Part shown: in pieces, positions 59,689 to 64,000 of the stretch | Layout of the letters: each line of letters starts with the position of its first letter | Numbering within the stretch: position 1 is the stretch's first letter | Assembly: GCA_041685115.1 (NCBI GenBank) | Contig: JAWLGK010000003.1 | Span: 62,001 to 126,000, forward strand | Origin: JALOAT01 sp041685115 | Lineage (GTDB): Bacteria > Pseudomonadota > Gammaproteobacteria > Thiohalomonadales > Thiohalomonadaceae | Direction: 5' to 3' | Length of the DNA stretch: 64,000 nucleotides | Notes under the pieces: generated by a model | The model's database searches: none | What the model was told of the DNA's origin: nothing | Seen by the model: the letters and a program-made list of their open reading frames with translations, nothing else | Translations under genes and position numbers: made by a program

Positions 59689-61644
59689 ATGGACGCGCCT
59701 GCCGATCTGCTGGGTCCCGACGGACCCTTCGCCCGCCTCATTCCCGGCTTCGCCCCCCGCGCCGAACAGCAGGCCATGGCCGAGGCCGTCGCCGCCACCT
59801 TCGAGGCGCGCGGCACGCTCATCGCCGAAGCCGGCACCGGCACCGGCAAGACCTTCGCCTACCTGGTGCCTGCGCTGCGCTCGGGGCAGAAGGTGATCGT
59901 CTCCACGGGCACCAAGAACCTGCAGGACCAGCTGTTCCACAAGGACCTCCCGCTGGTGCGCGAGGCCCTGGGCGTCCCCGTGGAAGTGGCGCTGCTCAAG
60001 GGCCGTGCCAACTACCTGTGCCCCCATCGCCTCGACCTGGCCCAGAGCGAGGGCCGCTTCATCAGCCGCGAGCAAACCCACCAGTTGCAGGCCATCGCCC
60101 GCTGGGCCGCGCGCACCCGCAGCGGCGACATCGGCGAGCTGTCGGAGCTCCCGGAGGATTCGCCGCTGTGGCCGCAGGTCACGTCGAGCACCGACAACTG
60201 CCTGGGCGGCGAATGCCCGCGCATTGCCGACTGCTTCCTCGCCAACGCGCGCCGTCAGGCCCAGGAGGCGGACCTGCTGGTGGTGAACCATCACCTGCTG
60301 TTCGCGGACATGGCCCTGCGCGAGCAGGGCTTCGGGGAACTGCTGCCCGGCGCCAATGCGGTGATCCTCGACGAGGCCCATCAGGTGCCGGAGATCGCCT
60401 CGGGTTTTTTCGGCCTGACCCTGGGCGGCAACCAGCTCCGCGAGCTCGCCCGCGACAGCCTGGGCGAAGAGCTGCGTGAGGCGGCGGACTCGCGCAGCGT
60501 GCGCAGCGCCGCCGAGGCCCTGGAAAAGGCCGTGGCCGATCTGCGCCTCGCCCTCGGCGACGGTGTGCGCCGCGCGCCCTGGCACCCGCACATGGACGAC
60601 GCGGCCATTGTCGCTGCGATCGCCCATACCGCGGAGCGCCTCGCTGCGCTGCACAAGGCCCTGGAACCCATGGCCGGGCGCGGCAAGGGCCTGGAGAGCT
60701 GCGCGCGCCGCGCCGCCGAGCTGAAGCAGCGCTTCAGCGCCGTGACCGGCGCCACGCCCGCGGGCTACATCCACTGGTTTGAGACCCACACGCGCTCGTT
60801 CACCTTCAACCTCACGCCGCTGGACGTCGCGGAGATCTTCCGCGACAAACTCAAGGCGCGGCCGTGCGCCTGGGTGTTCACCTCGGCGACGCTCGCGGTG
60901 GGCGAGAGCTTCGAGCACTTCGCGGCCCAGCTTGGCATCCAGGAGGCGGAGACCCGCCGCTGGGACAGCCCCTTCGATTACACCCGCCAGGCCGTGTTCT
61001 TCGTCCCGCCCGACATGCCGGACCCGCGCGCACCCGATTACACCCAGCGCGTGGTGGAAGCGGCCCTGCCCGTACTGGAGGCGAGCCGCGGGCGCGCCTT
61101 CCTGCTGTTCACCAGCCACCGCGCCTTGCAGGAAGCGGCGGAGCGTCTGCGCGGACGCATCGACTATCCGTTGCTGGTCCAGGGCGAGGCGCCGCGCCGC
61201 CGGCTGCTGGACGAGTTCCGCCGCCTCGGCAACGCGGTGTTGCTCGGCACCGGCAGTTTCTGGGAAGGGGTGGACGTGCGCGGCGAGGCGCTGTCCCTGG
61301 TGGTCATCGACAAACTGCCGTTCGCCTCGCCCGGCGATCCGGTGTTGCAGGCGCGCATCGACGCCCTGCGCGAGCGCGGCCAGGACGCCTTCCTCGACTA
61401 CCAACTGCCCCAGGCGGTGATCACCCTCAAGCAGGGCGTGGGCCGGCTCATCCGCGACGTGAACGACCGCGGCGTGCTGATGATCGGCGACCCGCGCCTG
61501 CTCACCAAACCCTACGGCCGCACCTTCGTGGAAAGCCTGCCACGCATGCTGCGCACGCGCTCGCTGGACGCGGTGTGCCGCTTTTTCATGCTGCACGCCT
61601 CGCCATCGGCCTCTGCAGGAGTCAGCTCCGCGGACTCTGCCTGA
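59689..61644 (+). CDS. DinG/YoaA-family Fe-S DNA helicase
   Basis: XPD-like superfamily 2, 5'-3' helicase of 651 aa. Walker A is EAGTGTGKTFAYLVPAL (residues 49-55), and the DEAH box is in AVILDEAHQVPEIA. The four Fe-S cluster cysteines are C111, C171, C176 and C182 (YLCPHR and DNCLGGECPRIADC). C-terminal motifs include GTGSFWEGVDVRG and LKQGVGRLIRDVNDRGVL. The length fits YoaA-type enzymes involved in replication repair. The ATG at 59689 gives MDAPADLLGPDGPFARLIPG. Confidence 0.93.
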   Translation: MDAPADLLGPDGPFARLIPGFAPRAEQQAMAEAVAATFEARGTLIAEAGTGTGKTFAYLVPALRSGQKVIVSTGTKNLQDQLFHKDLPLVREALGVPVEVALLKGRANYLCPHRLDLAQSEGRFISREQTHQLQAIARWAARTRSGDIGELSELPEDSPLWPQVTSSTDNCLGGECPRIADCFLANARRQAQEADLLVVNHHLLFADMALREQGFGELLPGANAVILDEAHQVPEIASGFFGLTLGGNQLRELARDSLGEELREAADSRSVRSAAEALEKAVADLRLALGDGVRRAPWHPHMDDAAIVAAIAHTAERLAALHKALEPMAGRGKGLESCARRAAELKQRFSAVTGATPAGYIHWFETHTRSFTFNLTPLDVAEIFRDKLKARPCAWVFTSATLAVGESFEHFAAQLGIQEAETRRWDSPFDYTRQAVFFVPPDMPDPRAPDYTQRVVEAALPVLEASRGRAFLLFTSHRALQEAAERLRGRIDYPLLVQGEAPRRRLLDEFRRLGNAVLLGTGSFWEGVDVRGEALSLVVIDKLPFASPGDPVLQARIDALRERGQDAFLDYQLPQAVITLKQGVGRLIRDVNDRGVLMIGDPRLLTKPYGRTFVESLPRMLRTRSLDAVCRFFMLHASPSASAGVSSADSA

Positions 61645-61771
61645 TTGCGTGATGCCGCTGTTCGCGCGCTGCACTGCTCGAGTCGGCAGCCGCCGTGGCT
61701 GCTGGTCGCGGGCTGTATGCCAGCGCGACCACAATCCTGCGCGCATAACAGTGCTGGGTTCGTGGACGCTT

Positions 61772-63037
61772 TCAGGGCGCGTGATCAGTCTGCGACTGTT
61801 CGTGAAGCCGGGACAACAGTTGCCGCCTTCCGGTGACGCCCCACTTCTCGTAGATGCGGTGCATGTAGGTCTTCACGGATGACTCCGAGATCCCCAGTTG
61901 CCGGGCTATCTCTTTGTAGGTGCGGCGTTCCAGCACCCCCTCGAGCACCAGGCGTTCCTGTTCGGAAAGCCGGGACAGCAGCCCAGGTGGCAGTGTAATG
62001 GCGCCTTGCGGTTCAGCGGCAGGTGCGCGCCTGCGGGCCAGAAAAAACAGCACCAGCACCGACACGTTGAGGACGACGGAGCCCGCCAATCCCACCTCGT
62101 CGCCTGTTTCACTGATCGCCATGGCCAACAGGTGTCCGGCTACGATGCCGCTGCAGAGCACCCCCGTACCGTAGCCGTAGGCGCGCAGCACGTTCGGAAA
62201 GGACAGCACGTAGCCCAGCAGGAACAGGTCGATGGTGCCCGCCGCGAGCATCATCGCGTACATGCTCGGGTTCACCAGACGCACGCCCGCGCCATAAATG
62301 AGCAGCACGAAGGCCAGCATGGCCGCCACCACGCCCACGATAATGGCAAGGTCCCTTTGACGACGGACGAACAGCAGCGTCGCAAGGCCCGCGCCCGTGA
62401 TGTAGAGCAACAATTCACTGCCCGGCCACAGTGCCGCGTTCGCATAGGCCGGATAGAGGAATCCGTACATCAGGCCGCTGACCAGCTGAAACACGAACAC
62501 AAAGCTCAAATAGAGAAACAACCCAGGGGGTTCGCCGCTCAAGGCGTGGCGGGGCAGTGTGCGGAGCAGGAGCGGGAGCAGTACCAGGCCGGCGACGGCA
62601 AGACCGGCGGTATCGCCCGGCAGCCGCTCTACCAGCGGGAGCAGGAGATTTCCCAGGACGAGACCCGCCAGGGCCGCAAGCAGGGGCGAGGAGGCGGATT
62701 TCAAAGCGACACCGGCGCGGATCGAAAGCGGTGCGGCGCTGAGACCGATCAGTGCGAGGGAGAGTTCGGGGGACTCGGGCAGGACGGGGAACAGCCAGGT
62801 AAGGCCCACGGTGATCAGCACACCTGCCCGGCCGACCACATCGAACCGGCGTGGTCGACAAAAGCGGCCAAGGACAAACAGCAGCACGGCATGGGGAAGC
62901 AGGAACCACAGCAGATCGGCCCTGTCGTTCAACAGGCTCCCGGACATGGGAAACGCCAACAGCCACAACACGTAGCCCGCGAACGCCCAGGCGGGAAGCA
63001 TGCCCCCAAGTCTCGCTGCCACGGGTCGGAAGTCCAT
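61772..63037 (-). CDS. Membrane-integrated LuxR-type transcriptional regulator
   Basis: About 421 aa. Roughly 10 to 12 hydrophobic helices occupy residues 10-340, for example MLPAWAFAGYVLWLLAFPMS and TAGLAVAGLVLLPLLLRTLP. A C-terminal LuxR helix-turn-helix then follows at about 358-415: LSEQERLVLEGVLERRTYKE, then IARQLGISESSVKTYMHRIY. The layout resembles regulators with an MFS-like membrane sensor; the ligand is unknown. The start may be the GTG at 63052 instead of the ATG at 63037. It diverges from the lipoprotein gene at 63189, a likely target. Confidence 0.85.
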   Translation of the reverse strand: MDFRPVAARLGGMLPAWAFAGYVLWLLAFPMSGSLLNDRADLLWFLLPHAVLLFVLGRFCRPRRFDVVGRAGVLITVGLTWLFPVLPESPELSLALIGLSAAPLSIRAGVALKSASSPLLAALAGLVLGNLLLPLVERLPGDTAGLAVAGLVLLPLLLRTLPRHALSGEPPGLFLYLSFVFVFQLVSGLMYGFLYPAYANAALWPGSELLLYITGAGLATLLFVRRQRDLAIIVGVVAAMLAFVLLIYGAGVRLVNPSMYAMMLAAGTIDLFLLGYVLSFPNVLRAYGYGTGVLCSGIVAGHLLAMAISETGDEVGLAGSVVLNVSVLVLFFLARRRAPAAEPQGAITLPPGLLSRLSEQERLVLEGVLERRTYKEIARQLGISESSVKTYMHRIYEKWGVTGRRQLLSRLHEQSQTDHAP

Positions 63038-63188
63038 GAAAAGCGAAGGCACCCGGGAAGTCTACAGAAGGCCGACAGGAATTCCAAAAAGACGACACAG
63101 GGACGACTTGGTCTTGCGGGCCAACAGGCGTCGGATCGGACCCAGGAGGGAACCCTCCCCCCGTCGTTTGCCTCAAGAGGACCGCGCC

Positions 63189-64000
63189 ATGACTCCCGAC
63201 CGTATTCGTCAGCTATCACCCGGATTCGCAGTCGCGCTAACGACACTGTTGTTCGTCGGCTGCAGCAGTGGCGGCGGTGGAAGCAGCACCCCGCAGGCGA
63301 CGGTGCAGGGAGCCGTGGTCGACGGCTATGTGCGTGGCGCCACCGTGACGCTCTATGGTACGGAAGGTTTCGCCGGCCCCGCCGCCCTGGCCACGGCGAC
63401 CACCGACGCCAACGGCGATTTCGTCCTGACCCTGCCCGCGGCCGAGTTGCCCGACTACTTCGCCCTGCTTTCCAAGGGCGGCACGATCATCGATACCGGT
63501 CTGCCCGCGCCCACCATGGCGATGATGGCCATGCGTGAGCGGGACCGTTACTACGTGACCCCGCTTACCGATCGGATCACCCGGCAGGGCTTGCGTGCCA
63601 CAGAATCCTTCGTGGACGCAGAGCAGGCACTGGCCGCCGAACTGGGGCTCACGCCGGCGGAACTCTATGACGACCCCTTGGCGGTGGATGCGCCGGCGGA
63701 GCTCACGGCCGGGCTGTACCGCGCGTTGGCGGCCGGTGACCAGACCGTGGCCCTGCCCGATGGTGATTATCAGGTGAGGCTGGTGTATCTGGGCGAGAAC
63801 GACATCGGCGACGGCACCTTCACGGACATCGACGCCCTGCTGACCGCCAAGCTGCTCGACGGCACTCTCCACATTGCCAACGGCGTGGTTACCGGCACCA
63901 TCGATAGCGACACCGTTACGGGGCGCATCCAGGGTCCCAGCCTGGTGCTCAGCCTCGAGTACCCGGACGGCAACGGCGTGGTGCGGGTGGCCGGCAGCGT
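63189..64000 (+). CDS. Secreted lipoprotein of unknown function (3' end outside window)
   Basis: The frame is open from ATG 63189 (preceded by AAGAGGA) to the window end, at least 270 aa. The signal LTTLLFVGC supplies a lipobox cysteine, followed by a flexible SSGGGGSSTPQ linker. Next come a short carboxypeptidase-regulatory-like repeat (VDGYVRGATVTLYGTEG, DANGDFVLTLPAAELPDYFA) and a region with repeated Gly-Asp-Thr turns (NGVVTGTIDSDTVTGRIQGP). No named family is recognised. It is divergent from the LuxR-type regulator. Confidence 0.8.
   Translation, partial: MTPDRIRQLSPGFAVALTTLLFVGCSSGGGGSSTPQATVQGAVVDGYVRGATVTLYGTEGFAGPAALATATTDANGDFVLTLPAAELPDYFALLSKGGTIIDTGLPAPTMAMMAMRERDRYYVTPLTDRITRQGLRATESFVDAEQALAAELGLTPAELYDDPLAVDAPAELTAGLYRALAAGDQTVALPDGDYQVRLVYLGENDIGDGTFTDIDALLTAKLLDGTLHIANGVVTGTIDSDTVTGRIQGPSLVLSLEYPDGNGVVRVAGS

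Overview
The window is a GC-rich chromosomal segment of a free-living gammaproteobacterium. Gene order points to the Chromatiales / Ectothiorhodospiraceae / Xanthomonadales part of the class: rpfE-recJ next to prfB-lysS, a Pseudomonas-type rpoE-mucABCD cluster divergent from nadB, lepA-lepB-rnc-era-recO-pdxJ-acpS, and sdhCDAB followed by sdhE/ygfX with ygfZ divergent. I cannot name a genus. No rRNA, tRNA, transposase or CRISPR array was seen.

Layout. 1-660: 3' part of rpoS. 661-13367: housekeeping genes (Mth938-like protein, alaA, hom, thrC, rpfE-like, recJ, an unknown membrane/wHTH-like pair, frameshift-regulated prfB, lysS, an HDOD protein). 13364-18483: ygfZ divergent from sdhC-sdhD-sdhA-sdhB-sdhE-ygfX. 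18619-24493: nadB divergent from rpoE-rseA-rseB-rseC-mucD, the envelope-stress module, with a sigma-E-like autoregulatory promoter. 24584-34458: glutaredoxin-like protein, lepA, lepB, DUF4845 protein, rnc, era, recO, pdxJ, acpS, ubiA, bioA. 34815-44799: hrpB, a GGDEF protein, a PAP2 lipoprotein, a DUF3579 protein, a chemoreceptor, a DUF421 protein and an FAD-dependent oxidoreductase.

44979-52219 is a complete four-gene Wadjet (JetABCD / MksFEBG-like) SMC anti-plasmid defence operon. It is followed on the same strand by lemA, a GIDE-domain protein with an EF-hand-like loop, and an S8 serine protease. The protease carries a GlyGly-CTERM-like anchor and then, in the same frame, a lipoprotein-like signal and a second propeptide-like domain. 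Next comes a 1.34-kb tandem array of 14 full units of about 94 bp plus one partial unit; each unit can fold into two hairpins. The array runs into the 3' end of a kinase/ATPase fusion gene. The window closes with a hypothetical protein, a DinG/YoaA-type helicase, a membrane-bound LuxR-type regulator and a truncated lipoprotein gene.

A striking feature is the load of intergenic palindromes. At least four sequence families occur: GTAGGAGCCGACACCGTCGG, CCACGGGGAACACGGGG, GTAGGAGCGGCCTCAGGCCG and GTCACGT..ACGTGAC. Some are nested inside one another, and several end shortly upstream of essential gene starts (thrC, lysS, sdhB, era, recO, ubiA, hrpB). They split operons that are compact elsewhere, including sdhA|sdhB and jetB|jetC.
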